From CAZKVU01 sp964556475 (GTDB lineage Bacteria; Patescibacteriota; Microgenomatia; UBA1406; HO2-37-13b): a stretch of 64,000 bases of DNA. Position numbers and translations under genes: made by a program. The notes below the pieces were generated by a model, which did no database searches, was not told the origin of the DNA, and worked only from the letters and a program-made list of their open reading frames with translations. This document shows positions 43,250-52,005 of the stretch, piece after piece (position 1 is the first letter of the stretch; every line of letters starts with the position of its first letter). Location: contig CAZKVU010000002.1 in the NCBI GenBank assembly GCA_964556475.1, positions 12,460 through 76,459 on the forward strand, given 5' to 3'.

Positions 43250-44590
43250 GTGGAAGACGCGTTCATTATTAATGGTGGAAAGCCTCTTAAAGGCGACATT
43301 TTTCTTTCAGGAGCAAAGAATGTAGCGCTTAAGGTGCTTATTGCTGCTTTGCTCTATAATAAGCCAATTACCTTTCACAATATCCCTCGCTTAAAGGATA
43401 TTGACGAACTTATACATTTGATCAATGAGCTTGGTGGCTATGCGGCTTTTACTGGTGAAAAGGATGTTGTTATTGACGCTCGAAACCTTTCGAAAGATAC
43501 TGTTGATTTGTTACATGGTTCAAAAATTCGGGTGTCATTCATGTTATTTGCACCACTTCTTCACAAGTTCGGCAAGGCAACTATCCCGAATCCAGGAGGA
43601 TGCCGCCTTGGTGCCCGACCGATTGATCGCCATATTAAACTTTTACAGGCGTTTGGTGTGCAAGTCGACTACGATTCCTCAACAGGTTATTATAATGCCT
43701 CTCTTAATGGTCATGCCTTTAAAGGTGCAGAATATGAATTCGATAAGCCTTCTCATACAGGAACAGAACTCTCGTTGCTCATTGCCTCAGTTGCTGAGGG
43801 AGAATCAACAATTAAAAATGCTGCACAAGAGCCAGAGGTAGATGATTTAATTCGATTACTCAATATGTCTGGTGCACATATTCAGAGGCAAGGAAGCGAT
43901 ATTGTTATTCAACCAACAGCTCAATTAGATATTCCAGAAGGTGAATTTACCATAATGTGTGACAGATTAAACGCTGCAGCATTTGGTGTTTTCGCTATTG
44001 CAACAAAAGGAGATATAATTGTACATGGTCTTGATGCTCAGTTTGTTACTGATTTTACTGATAAGCTACAGGAAGCAGGTGGCGGCTTCGAGGCCGGTGA
44101 TAAAACGCTAAGGTTTTATTACAAAGGTGAACTAAAATCGACTGACATTGTGACGACGCCACACCCTGGTTTTAATACTGATACCCAGGGTCCCTGGGCT
44201 ATTCTTATGACACAGGCTCATGGAGTATCAACCATTCATGAAACAGTCTTTGAAAATCGATTTGGCTATGTTCAAGAGCTTCAAAAACTAGGAGCGCACA
44301 TTGAATTTTTTCAGCCAGAAGTATCAAGTCCTCATGATTTGTATCAGTTTAATATTACAAGTGATGATGAGTTGCATGCACTTAATCAGGCAATACGGAT
44401 TACCGGGCCAACACATTTACATAATGGTGTTTTAAGAGCGAGCGACATTCGGGCTGGTGCGAGTCTCGTTATTGCAGCGTGCGTTGCAGAGGGCGAGTCG
44501 GTTATTTTAGGTGCATCGATTATAGACAGAGGATACGATTCACTAGAAAAAGATTTGCAATCAATTGGTGCAGATATTCGCAGAGTTTAA
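43250..44590 (+). CDS. murA: UDP-N-acetylglucosamine 1-carboxyvinyltransferase
   Basis: First committed step of peptidoglycan synthesis: transfers enolpyruvate from PEP to UDP-GlcNAc. The 446 residues open FIINGGKPLKGDIFLSGAKNVALKVL with the Lys/Asn UDP-GlcNAc site. The catalytic loop reads NPGGCRLGARPIDRHI near 117 and keeps the Cys targeted by fosfomycin. RASDIRAGASLVIA near 396 is the second conserved site. GTG start. Separated from the murB part of the cluster by the reversed GT-C gene and given its own promoter. Confidence 0.96.
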   Translation: MEDAFIINGGKPLKGDIFLSGAKNVALKVLIAALLYNKPITFHNIPRLKDIDELIHLINELGGYAAFTGEKDVVIDARNLSKDTVDLLHGSKIRVSFMLFAPLLHKFGKATIPNPGGCRLGARPIDRHIKLLQAFGVQVDYDSSTGYYNASLNGHAFKGAEYEFDKPSHTGTELSLLIASVAEGESTIKNAAQEPEVDDLIRLLNMSGAHIQRQGSDIVIQPTAQLDIPEGEFTIMCDRLNAAAFGVFAIATKGDIIVHGLDAQFVTDFTDKLQEAGGGFEAGDKTLRFYYKGELKSTDIVTTPHPGFNTDTQGPWAILMTQAHGVSTIHETVFENRFGYVQELQKLGAHIEFFQPEVSSPHDLYQFNITSDDELHALNQAIRITGPTHLHNGVLRASDIRAGASLVIAACVAEGESVILGASIIDRGYDSLEKDLQSIGADIRRV

Positions 44591-44622
44591 ATAATGGAGT
44601 AGCATTGAAATTGTTTCACTAC

Positions 44623-44628
44623 TAGAAT
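44623..44628 (+). promoter_or_regulatory. -10 box of the GlmU-like gene
   Basis: TAGAAT 7 nt before the ATG at 44636. Confidence 0.45.
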
Positions 44629-44635
44629 TAAAAAT

Positions 44636-45844
44636 ATGAAACTTAAAAATATACTTATTCTCGCTGGAGGATCGAGCTCACGCTTTTGGCCTTTATCTCA
44701 CAAAAATCTATTCTCCTTTAGGGGTGAGGCACTTATTGAGTATCAAATTAAGTTCTATTTATCGTATGCAGAATCCATATTCATCGTGTCACATCCAGAT
44801 ACATTCGATCAGATCAGCGAAATTGCGCAAAAATATCACGTAAAAGTACTCATGCAGCATAACTCAGGGCAGGGAGCAGCAATACTCAGTGCCAATGAAC
44901 ATATATCCGGAGAAACACTCATTGTTAACGCAAATGATATTTTCAATCAATCTCTTGTTGAATCCCTATTAGAAGAAATTGCTGCGAGACAGGATCATAT
45001 TGATGGTATATTCACTGCAAAAAAGGTTGAGACCTATTTCCCAGGTGGATATCTTGTTCTCGATGGGTCAACGGTTAAAGGAGTCACTGAAAAACCTGGA
45101 CCTGATAAGATGCCATCTCCTTATTGGAAATTCGTCGTAGATTATTTCTCTAATATTAATGACTTTATGAATGTTCTTAGTAGCAAACAAGCTTCTGACG
45201 ATGACCAGTATGAACAAGCAATAACGGAGTACATCAATCAAGGAAAGCATATAACAATGTTGGAATATGATAAAGATTCAGCAACAGTTAAGTACCCTTG
45301 GAATATCTTGGATGCAATGGAATTTTTCCTAAGACACACAACTTCATATGTTTCTGAAAATGCACATGTTGCACCAACCGCGATAATTCAGGGAAATGTG
45401 TATATAGATGATGGAGCAAAAATCCATGAGTATTCAAAAATTGTAGGGCCTGCTTATATTGGAAAAAATGTGACAGTTGGCAATTATGCTCTTATAACGT
45501 CGAGCATGGTTGAGCAGGATAGTATGATTGGCGGTTATACAGAAATAACTCGATCATATATAGGCCCGTTAACCTGGTCGCATAGAGCATATATCGGCGA
45601 CTCAATTGTAGAGGGCCCTGCTAACTTCGCAGCAGGTTCTGTAACTGCAAATCTACGATTTGATAAAAAAAATATTCATTCGCCAGTAAAAGGAGAGCGT
45701 ACAGATTCTCAGCGAACTAAACTTGGCGTGATTGCGGGTAGGAATGTTGAGATTGGTACAAATGCAACAACAATGCCAGGAGTCAAATTAGCACCTGATA
45801 CAAAGGTAATGCCTGGTTCGGTTGTATTTAAGGATAATGAATAA
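44636..45844 (+). CDS. Bifunctional-type sugar nucleotidyltransferase with LbH domain (GlmU-like)
   Basis: A 402-residue protein with an N-terminal nucleotidyltransferase (LILAGGSSSRFWPLSHKNLF, residues 7-26) and a C-terminal left-handed beta-helix (about 245-395). The tail motif TANLRFDKKN...TKLGVIAGRNVEIGTNATTMPGVKL is like archaeal bifunctional sugar-1-P nucleotidyltransferases that make UDP-GlcNAc. In this place, between murA and mraY, supplying UDP-GlcNAc is a reasonable inference; a dTDP- or UDP-glucose enzyme is the alternative. Confidence 0.82.
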   Translation: MKLKNILILAGGSSSRFWPLSHKNLFSFRGEALIEYQIKFYLSYAESIFIVSHPDTFDQISEIAQKYHVKVLMQHNSGQGAAILSANEHISGETLIVNANDIFNQSLVESLLEEIAARQDHIDGIFTAKKVETYFPGGYLVLDGSTVKGVTEKPGPDKMPSPYWKFVVDYFSNINDFMNVLSSKQASDDDQYEQAITEYINQGKHITMLEYDKDSATVKYPWNILDAMEFFLRHTTSYVSENAHVAPTAIIQGNVYIDDGAKIHEYSKIVGPAYIGKNVTVGNYALITSSMVEQDSMIGGYTEITRSYIGPLTWSHRAYIGDSIVEGPANFAAGSVTANLRFDKKNIHSPVKGERTDSQRTKLGVIAGRNVEIGTNATTMPGVKLAPDTKVMPGSVVFKDNE

Positions 45845-46976
45845 AGCACTTATTATTCGAGTCATTCTTGTCTTTGTCGTTATTGCATTAACTCGAAATC
45901 TCATACAAGAGAACTTAAATGGCTTTCCTTACGGAGGTGCTATTCAAGCGAAATATGGTAATCCATACCCCATATCGGTCATGGCTAATTTTGACGGAGT
46001 ACATTATGTTAAGATTGCCTCAGAAGGCTACAAGCAATTTAATCAGGCTTTTTTTCCGTTGTACCCATTGCTGATTAAATTCCTGGCAGCTCCTCTCAAT
46101 AACAACCATGTGGTAGCCGGCATATTAATTTCAACTGTATCCTTTATTGCTGGTTGCACACTTTTGTTAAAATTACTAACTGATCTTTATGGTCAAAGCA
46201 AGGCAGTCTCTTCGCTCTTGCTGTTGTTAGTATTCCCGACATCCTTTTTCTTTCAAATTATTTATACAGAAGGACTGTTCTTGTTTGTTTGTGCGGCTGT
46301 TTTATATGCATTGCATAAAAAAAGGTATACATGGGTATTCTTCTTAGCAGCACTCTCCTCTTTAATCAGAATTCAGGGCATATTTCTTGTTTTTCCAATA
46401 TTTTTCAGCTTTTATGATCTTAAAAAACCATTTTTCTCAAGTATTTTCACTATTTTCAGAAAGCATTTCGCTCTGCTTATCGCCCCATTCATAGGGCTAT
46501 CATGCTACATGATCTATCTGTATATTTATTTTCATGATCCGATTTACTTTTTTACAGCACAGCCATCATTTGGAGCCCAACGATCAACATCATTGATTCT
46601 TTTACCACAGGTTTATTATAGATACCTGAAAATATTTATTACTGCATCGCATAATTTTCAGTATTTTGTAGCTGTTTTGGAATTTATTTTCTTTAATATA
46701 AGCTTCATTGCCTCGTTAATATTCGGCTATTTTGCATATAAGCACAAGAATGCATTTGAATTCGGAGTCTCACTATTCTCACTTGCCTATATAATTCTTC
46801 CTACTTTGACAGGTACCTTCTCATCATTACCACGCTATTCCTTACTTGCTTTAGCGCAATATATTATTTTTGCAAAGATAAAAAACAAGTTTTATCGTGG
46901 AGCTATAATTTGTATTTCAATCCTGGCACAAATGGTGTTTCTTTCACTATTCTCACGAGGTTATTTTATTAGTTAG
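45837..46976 (+). CDS. PIG-V-like mannosyltransferase family membrane protein
   Basis: A polytopic GT-C protein of 379 residues with about nine membrane segments. The first loop holds ANFDGVHYVKIASEGYKQFNQAFFPLYPLLIKF, the pattern of bacterial PIG-V-like proteins with the catalytic-type Asp. Start chosen at the ATG 45837, giving an 8-bp overlap with the previous gene; a TTG at 45822 is less likely. It probably glycosylates an extracytoplasmic lipid or protein; the substrate is unknown. Confidence 0.78.
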   Translation: MNKALIIRVILVFVVIALTRNLIQENLNGFPYGGAIQAKYGNPYPISVMANFDGVHYVKIASEGYKQFNQAFFPLYPLLIKFLAAPLNNNHVVAGILISTVSFIAGCTLLLKLLTDLYGQSKAVSSLLLLLVFPTSFFFQIIYTEGLFLFVCAAVLYALHKKRYTWVFFLAALSSLIRIQGIFLVFPIFFSFYDLKKPFFSSIFTIFRKHFALLIAPFIGLSCYMIYLYIYFHDPIYFFTAQPSFGAQRSTSLILLPQVYYRYLKIFITASHNFQYFVAVLEFIFFNISFIASLIFGYFAYKHKNAFEFGVSLFSLAYIILPTLTGTFSSLPRYSLLALAQYIIFAKIKNKFYRGAIICISILAQMVFLSLFSRGYFIS

Positions 46977-47015
46977 CAGCTACGCATCAGCCTCACTCAT
47001 TATACGTATTTGTAG

Positions 47016-47021
47016 TACAAT
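47016..47021 (+). promoter_or_regulatory. -10 box of yvcK
   Basis: TACAAT 7 nt before the ATG at 47029. Confidence 0.5.
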
Positions 47022-47028
47022 ATAAGTC

Positions 47029-48000
47029 ATGCAGAACGTTGTTGTTATAGGCGGTGGAACAGGAACATTTGTTGTTCTGTCAGGCTTAAAAGATTATCCA
47101 ATGCACATTTCTGCCGTTGTCACGATAATGGACAGCGGTGGAAGTACCGGTAGACTTCGTGATCAGTACGGAGTAGTACCCCCGGGAGATTTAAGACAAT
47201 GCCTGGTGGCTCTTTCTGATGCTCCAAAACTCTGGAGAAGACTATTCTTATACCGTTTCGAAAAGGGTGACTTCAAGGGTCATAATTTTGGAAACATACT
47301 TTTAACAGCCCTCGAACAAATAGCGCCAAATTATCAGGAGGTTATTGATACCGCCGAATATATTTTGCAGACAAAAGGAGATGTAATACCGGTTACCTTT
47401 GATAAGGTTCATTTGTGTGCCCAATATGAAGATGGGGAAATTCTTGAAACAGAAGAACTTATTGATACTGCATTTCATAAAAAGAGTAGAATTAAAAAGG
47501 TTTACCTAAAGCCAAAAGCACATGCAAACAATAATGCTATTAAGGCAATAAAACAGGCTGATTACATTATTCTTGGCCCAGGGGATGTGTTTACCAGCAT
47601 CATCCCAAATCTGGTTGTCAATGGTATAAAAGATGAAATAGCTCATTCTAAAGCAAAAATTATATATATTGTGAACCTTATGACTAAACAAGGACAAACA
47701 ACGAATTTTACTGCAACCGATCATATTGAGGTTATGGAATCTTATCTTGGCAGAAATATTGACATTGTGTTGATAAATAATTCACAAATATCCAAAGACG
47801 CTCGAGGATACTATGAAGAATTTGGTGAAAAAATCGTCCAGGATGACCTTCAGAATTTAAAAGGTAAAACTATCGTTAGGGCGGATCTTATTGCAAAAGG
47901 ACCTTTTAAAAAATCTATCGCAGACAAAGTGAACCGCAGTCTACAAAGACACGACTCGCAAAAGCTTGCGCTGACCTTATCAGATATTATAAACTCATAA
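47029..48000 (+). CDS. yvcK: YvcK/CofD-like morphogenesis factor
   Basis: The 323-residue GlmR/YvcK family protein begins VVVIGGGTGTFVVLSGLKDYP, a nucleotide-sugar-binding loop, and has TIMDSGGSTGRLRDQYGVVPPGDLRQCLVAL near 33 and LGPGDVFTSIIPNLVV near 183. In Bacillus and Listeria the family binds UDP-GlcNAc and steers carbon to peptidoglycan, partly through GlmS. Its place in the wall cluster fits that role. It precedes dgkA by 2 bp. Confidence 0.93.
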   Translation: MQNVVVIGGGTGTFVVLSGLKDYPMHISAVVTIMDSGGSTGRLRDQYGVVPPGDLRQCLVALSDAPKLWRRLFLYRFEKGDFKGHNFGNILLTALEQIAPNYQEVIDTAEYILQTKGDVIPVTFDKVHLCAQYEDGEILETEELIDTAFHKKSRIKKVYLKPKAHANNNAIKAIKQADYIILGPGDVFTSIIPNLVVNGIKDEIAHSKAKIIYIVNLMTKQGQTTNFTATDHIEVMESYLGRNIDIVLINNSQISKDARGYYEEFGEKIVQDDLQNLKGKTIVRADLIAKGPFKKSIADKVNRSLQRHDSQKLALTLSDIINS

Positions 48001-48002
48001 CA

Positions 48003-48377
48003 ATGGACGTTAGAAGTGAACACGCAACACATAATCCTTTTAAGCATGCAGGAGATGGTCTACTCTGGGCTATACGAACACAAAAAAATTATCGGGTCCA
48101 TCTTGCCTTGTCAATCGTAGCTGTTATCCTGGGCTTAGTTTTAAAGCTGCAAGCGGATGAGTGGGCAATAGTATTTTTGCTTATTACAATAGGACTTACC
48201 GTTGAGGCTATTAATACAGCAATTGAGAGCACAAATAATGCAATATCACATGAGTGGAGTAAAGAAATTAAAATTGCTAAAGATGTATCGGCAGCTGCAA
48301 TGCTCACATATGCACTTGGAGCAACAACTGTAGCAAGTTTGATTTATGTACCTAAATTATTACTTTTTTTCTCGTGA
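48003..48377 (+). CDS. dgkA: Diacylglycerol/undecaprenol kinase (DgkA family)
   Basis: A small integral membrane kinase of 124 residues with three membrane segments. The active-site region ADEWAIVFLLITIGLTVEAINTAIESTNN (about 55-85) corresponds to the ExxNTAIE signature, and AKDVSAAAML follows. In Gram-positive-like bacteria this family phosphorylates undecaprenol, recycling the lipid carrier, which suits its place directly before mraY. Overlap and spacing of a few bases support one operon with yvcK. Confidence 0.92.
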   Translation: MDVRSEHATHNPFKHAGDGLLWAIRTQKNYRVHLALSIVAVILGLVLKLQADEWAIVFLLITIGLTVEAINTAIESTNNAISHEWSKEIKIAKDVSAAAMLTYALGATTVASLIYVPKLLLFFS

Positions 48378-48385
48378 CATAAAAT

Positions 48386-49423
48386 ATGTCAAATTACCTC
48401 GTCATCTTTTTTCTTTCCTTTATCCTAAATTTTAGTTTATTTATTCCATTCATCAATCTGTTGTATCGATTGAAATTTCAACGAGTATCGCAAGAAACCA
48501 GGGATGCCTTTAACAAGCGCACGCCAATTTTTGACAAGTTTCATAAGCATAAGGTCGGAACTCCTGTGGGAGGTGGCATACTTATCATACTTACAACACT
48601 ATTTGGATTTACGCTATCAACAGTTATTTTTACGCTTATCGACCAAAGAATTATTTCGAATTATCCATCGATTACCTCAGAAATTAAGATACTATTGTTT
48701 ACTTTTGTTTCATTTTCTTTACTTGGATTATATGATGATCTTAAGAAAATTTTTATCTGGCAAGATGAGACTTTTTTTGGACTTCGTTTAAGGCATAAAC
48801 TTATCGTTGAGATTATATTAGCGGTCATTGTCTCTTACTGGATGTTTGCCGAATTAGATATTTCAATTATATATATTCCGTATTTTGGTGTTTTTAAACT
48901 TTCGTGGCTCTTTATCCCATTTGCAACATTTGTCATAGTCGCCTTTTCAAATGCTGTAAATATTACCGATGGACTGGATGGATTATCAAGCGGTGTACTG
49001 CTCGTTGCCCTTTTTGCTTTTTGGGCCATATCTGTATCAATTCTTGATACGCCACTGCTCATATTCATCGCCGTTTGGACAGGTGGCTTAATAGCCTTTT
49101 TATATTTTAATGTTCACCCTGCTCGTCTTTTCCTTGGCGATACAGGGGCGCTTGCATTTGGTGCTACATTTGCTGTTATTGGTTTGTTATTAGGTAAAGT
49201 TTTTGCTTTGACGATCATAGGTGGATTGTTTGTCATTGAAATTGGATCATCATTTTTACAACTTATTTCCAAAAAATACCGTGGAAAAAAATTGTTCCCT
49301 GCGGCTCCTTTACACTTACTTCTTCAGTACCGAGGGTGGGAGGAACCTAAGATTGTAATGAGGGCATGGGTTGTCTCCATATTGTTTGCAGTATTCGGTT
49401 TGATGATTGCATTTTTGAAATAA
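48386..49423 (+). CDS. mraY: Phospho-N-acetylmuramoyl-pentapeptide transferase
   Basis: Makes lipid I on undecaprenyl phosphate. The 345-residue polytopic protein has about ten membrane segments. Conserved sites: KVGTPVGGGILII near 56, the Asp pair in LGLYDDLKK near 113, NAVNITDGLDGLSSG near 189 and HPARLFLGDTGALAFG near 245. The usual late HHH motif region reads AAPLHLLLQYRGWEEPKIV, with one His retained. Confidence 0.94.
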   Translation: MSNYLVIFFLSFILNFSLFIPFINLLYRLKFQRVSQETRDAFNKRTPIFDKFHKHKVGTPVGGGILIILTTLFGFTLSTVIFTLIDQRIISNYPSITSEIKILLFTFVSFSLLGLYDDLKKIFIWQDETFFGLRLRHKLIVEIILAVIVSYWMFAELDISIIYIPYFGVFKLSWLFIPFATFVIVAFSNAVNITDGLDGLSSGVLLVALFAFWAISVSILDTPLLIFIAVWTGGLIAFLYFNVHPARLFLGDTGALAFGATFAVIGLLLGKVFALTIIGGLFVIEIGSSFLQLISKKYRGKKLFPAAPLHLLLQYRGWEEPKIVMRAWVVSILFAVFGLMIAFLK

Positions 49424-49445
49424 CGCATTCGGAATATATCGTATT

Positions 49446-50786
49446 ATGGATAATAAGACGTTCATTTTTGACAGCATTGAAATAAGTGAAGGCGACAGTC
49501 AGATAAAGCTTCATTACGCATATGAGGAAAATCATCAGCAGACTGTTAATTTTACAGAAACGCTATCTTTGCCTTCGGATATTGACATTTCGCAGTTGCC
49601 GCAATCACTTCTGGAAGGGCTTCATATCATATGCGGAGTAAGCTATTACAAACTGTACTGCCCAAAGAATATTGAAATAAGGAATTTTAAATTGACTCGG
49701 GATCAAGCAAGTTTTTGGAATACTGTATATACAAAGGGCCTCGGTGAATTTTTTTTCAAAAACAATTTGGATTACAGAGATCATATCAATTTTCCGTACG
49801 ACGAAAATGTCACAGCACATAATGCTTCACACTCACCCATGGAGGAAAAGGCACTTGTCACTATCGGCGGGGGTAAAGATTCCATCGTGAGCCTTGAATT
49901 GGTAAAAAAAACTAATATTGATTTCGATCTTTTTGTCATGAATAAACACAGCATTATGCAGGATGTCGCAGATGTTGCACAAAAAAAACTTTTTACAGTA
50001 CAACGGACTATTGATTCAAAACTTCTGGAATATAATTCATTGCCAAATACATACAATGGTCATGTGCCAATTTCGGCAATCTATGCCTTTGTATCGCTTC
50101 TTTACGCATACGCTGGAAAGTATTCATATGCTATTTTTGCTAATGAACGCAGCAGTAATTATGGAAACGCAGAATATTTAGGTGAAACTGTCAGTCATCA
50201 ATGGAGTAAATCACGAGAATTTGAAGATATGTTCCGTGATTACACAAAAAAATACATCTGTACAACAATTGAGTATTTTTCACTCGTTCGACCATTATAT
50301 GAAATTGGCATTGCAAAAATATTTGTAAAGTATCCTCAGTATTTTTCCGTGTTTTCGAGCAGTAATCACAATTTCAAAATGAATAATCAAAATTCCCAGA
50401 AATGGGACGCCCAATCAGCAAAAACGGCTTTCACATACTGCTTATTAACTGCAATGCTTCCTAAGAGTGTAATGATCGAAATATTCGGTCAGGATTTATA
50501 TAGCATTCCGGAACTAAAGGGAATCTTCAGGGAGCTGCTCGGACTTGAAAAGATCAAACCTTTTGACTGTGTGGGAACACCAGATGAAGTGAAAGTGGCT
50601 ATGTATCAAGCCTTCCAAAAAGGAGAGTATAGAGGAAGCTTTATGATGGACATGTTCGAAGCGGATGTTCTACCAACTCTCAGTTTAACTATTGAGGATT
50701 TAATAAAAGAGGTGTTTTCTTTCGGAAACGCAGATAATATTCCTGTAAGGTTTTTGAAAGTTCTCACAGATACTTATGAAGGTTAG
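49446..50786 (+). CDS. murL: MurL-like UDP-MurNAc-L-Ala-L-Glu epimerase
   Basis: A 446-residue protein that matches the MurL family: PP-loop-like ATP site VTIGGGKDSIVSLELV at residues 138-153, FANERSSNYGNAEYL near 231 and VSHQWSKSREFEDMF near 249, then VRPLYEIGIAKIF near 281. In Xanthomonas MurL uses ATP to epimerise the terminal L-Glu of UDP-MurNAc-L-Ala-L-Glu to D-Glu, working with an L-Glu-adding MurD (MurD2), and replaces the glutamate racemase route. Here it overlaps murD by 11 bp. Assigned from recalled motifs; an alignment would settle it. Confidence 0.8.
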   Translation: MDNKTFIFDSIEISEGDSQIKLHYAYEENHQQTVNFTETLSLPSDIDISQLPQSLLEGLHIICGVSYYKLYCPKNIEIRNFKLTRDQASFWNTVYTKGLGEFFFKNNLDYRDHINFPYDENVTAHNASHSPMEEKALVTIGGGKDSIVSLELVKKTNIDFDLFVMNKHSIMQDVADVAQKKLFTVQRTIDSKLLEYNSLPNTYNGHVPISAIYAFVSLLYAYAGKYSYAIFANERSSNYGNAEYLGETVSHQWSKSREFEDMFRDYTKKYICTTIEYFSLVRPLYEIGIAKIFVKYPQYFSVFSSSNHNFKMNNQNSQKWDAQSAKTAFTYCLLTAMLPKSVMIEIFGQDLYSIPELKGIFRELLGLEKIKPFDCVGTPDEVKVAMYQAFQKGEYRGSFMMDMFEADVLPTLSLTIEDLIKEVFSFGNADNIPVRFLKVLTDTYEG

Positions 50787-52005
50787 GGAATTAGCCCAGC
50801 ATAAAAAGATTTTAATCGTTGGCTACGGTATTGAAGGAGAAGCCACGCGTCGATTTCTTGATGTGTTTCATCCAGAAGCATATGTGACTATTGTTGATCA
50901 AAAAGATGGAAGTGATTATCTAAAGGCGCAAGGAGAATATGATCTGGCGATTAAGTCTCCAAGTGTTCGTAAGGAACAGCTCACTATACCATATACAACA
51001 GCAACAAACCTTTTTTTTGCGAATTGTACAAGCTTCACTATTGGAATTACAGGTACTAAAGGTAAGAGTACGACAGCTACACTACTGCATCAGTTATTAA
51101 TAAAGCATAACAAAAAGGCATTTTTAGCAGGAAACATTGGTAAACCAATGCTTGATTTACTTACGAATAAAGAAATTGAGGATGGCGATTATGTTGTTCT
51201 CGAACTATCAAGTTATCAGCTAGATGATATTCAGTATTCACCAAATATCTCTATTATTCTAAACATCGACGAGGCACATTTGAACTATCATGATACTTTT
51301 GAAAATTATAAAAAAGCAAAACTCAACATTGTCTCGCATGCCTCACCAGCAGATTTCTATATATATAATGACGCAAGTGCAGGATTAGCTGATGTACAAA
51401 CAAAGGCACGCAAATTCCCATTCACACATTCATCTTTAAAGCACAACGCTATTCATCAAGATACCATCAGCTCTTTAGTAACATGCTCGCATATTCTCGG
51501 GTACTCAGAGAATGATATCGAGGAAGTCTTGAGTAATTTTACGAACCTGCCTCACCGACTTCAAAATATTGGAGAGCACAACGGGATTACTTTTATAGAT
51601 GACTCTGCGTCAACAACTCCATCCGCCACAGTATTTGCGCTGCAGTCATTTAAAAATATAGAAACACTTATTTGTGGTGGTATACGAAGAAATCAGTCGC
51701 TCGAGGAAATCTACGAAGCAGTGACTAAAGCTGGTGTTAGATATGTTGCTGTCTTTCCAGATGTTGCTCAGGATTTAATTGAGTTGTTTAATAACAAGGG
51801 TAACCGTACGGAAATACAGGAAGTTCAAACTATGAAAGATGCAGTTTCATTCGCATTTAAACATACTCAATCCGGAAATATCTGTTTGCTTTCGCCCGGC
51901 TTTGCAAGCTACAATATGTATTCTGGATTCCCTGCAAGGGGAGATGATTTCCAGAAATGTGTGAAAGAATACTCAATAAATCATGCGGAGACACCTCAAA
52001 CGTAA
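50776..52005 (+). CDS. murD: MurD ligase, possibly the L-Glu-adding (MurD2) type
   Basis: Adds glutamate to UDP-MurNAc-L-Ala. The 409 residues open KILIVGYGIEGEATRRFL, then the ATP loop GITGTKGKSTTATLL near 93, ELSSYQLDDI near 138, LNIDEAHLNYHDT near 154 and FIDDSASTTPSATVFAL near 274. The sequence does not say whether L- or D-Glu is used; the overlapping MurL-like gene upstream argues for L-Glu. It overlaps ftsW by 23 bp. Confidence 0.9.
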   Translation: MKVRELAQHKKILIVGYGIEGEATRRFLDVFHPEAYVTIVDQKDGSDYLKAQGEYDLAIKSPSVRKEQLTIPYTTATNLFFANCTSFTIGITGTKGKSTTATLLHQLLIKHNKKAFLAGNIGKPMLDLLTNKEIEDGDYVVLELSSYQLDDIQYSPNISIILNIDEAHLNYHDTFENYKKAKLNIVSHASPADFYIYNDASAGLADVQTKARKFPFTHSSLKHNAIHQDTISSLVTCSHILGYSENDIEEVLSNFTNLPHRLQNIGEHNGITFIDDSASTTPSATVFALQSFKNIETLICGGIRRNQSLEEIYEAVTKAGVRYVAVFPDVAQDLIELFNNKGNRTEIQEVQTMKDAVSFAFKHTQSGNICLLSPGFASYNMYSGFPARGDDFQKCVKEYSINHAETPQT

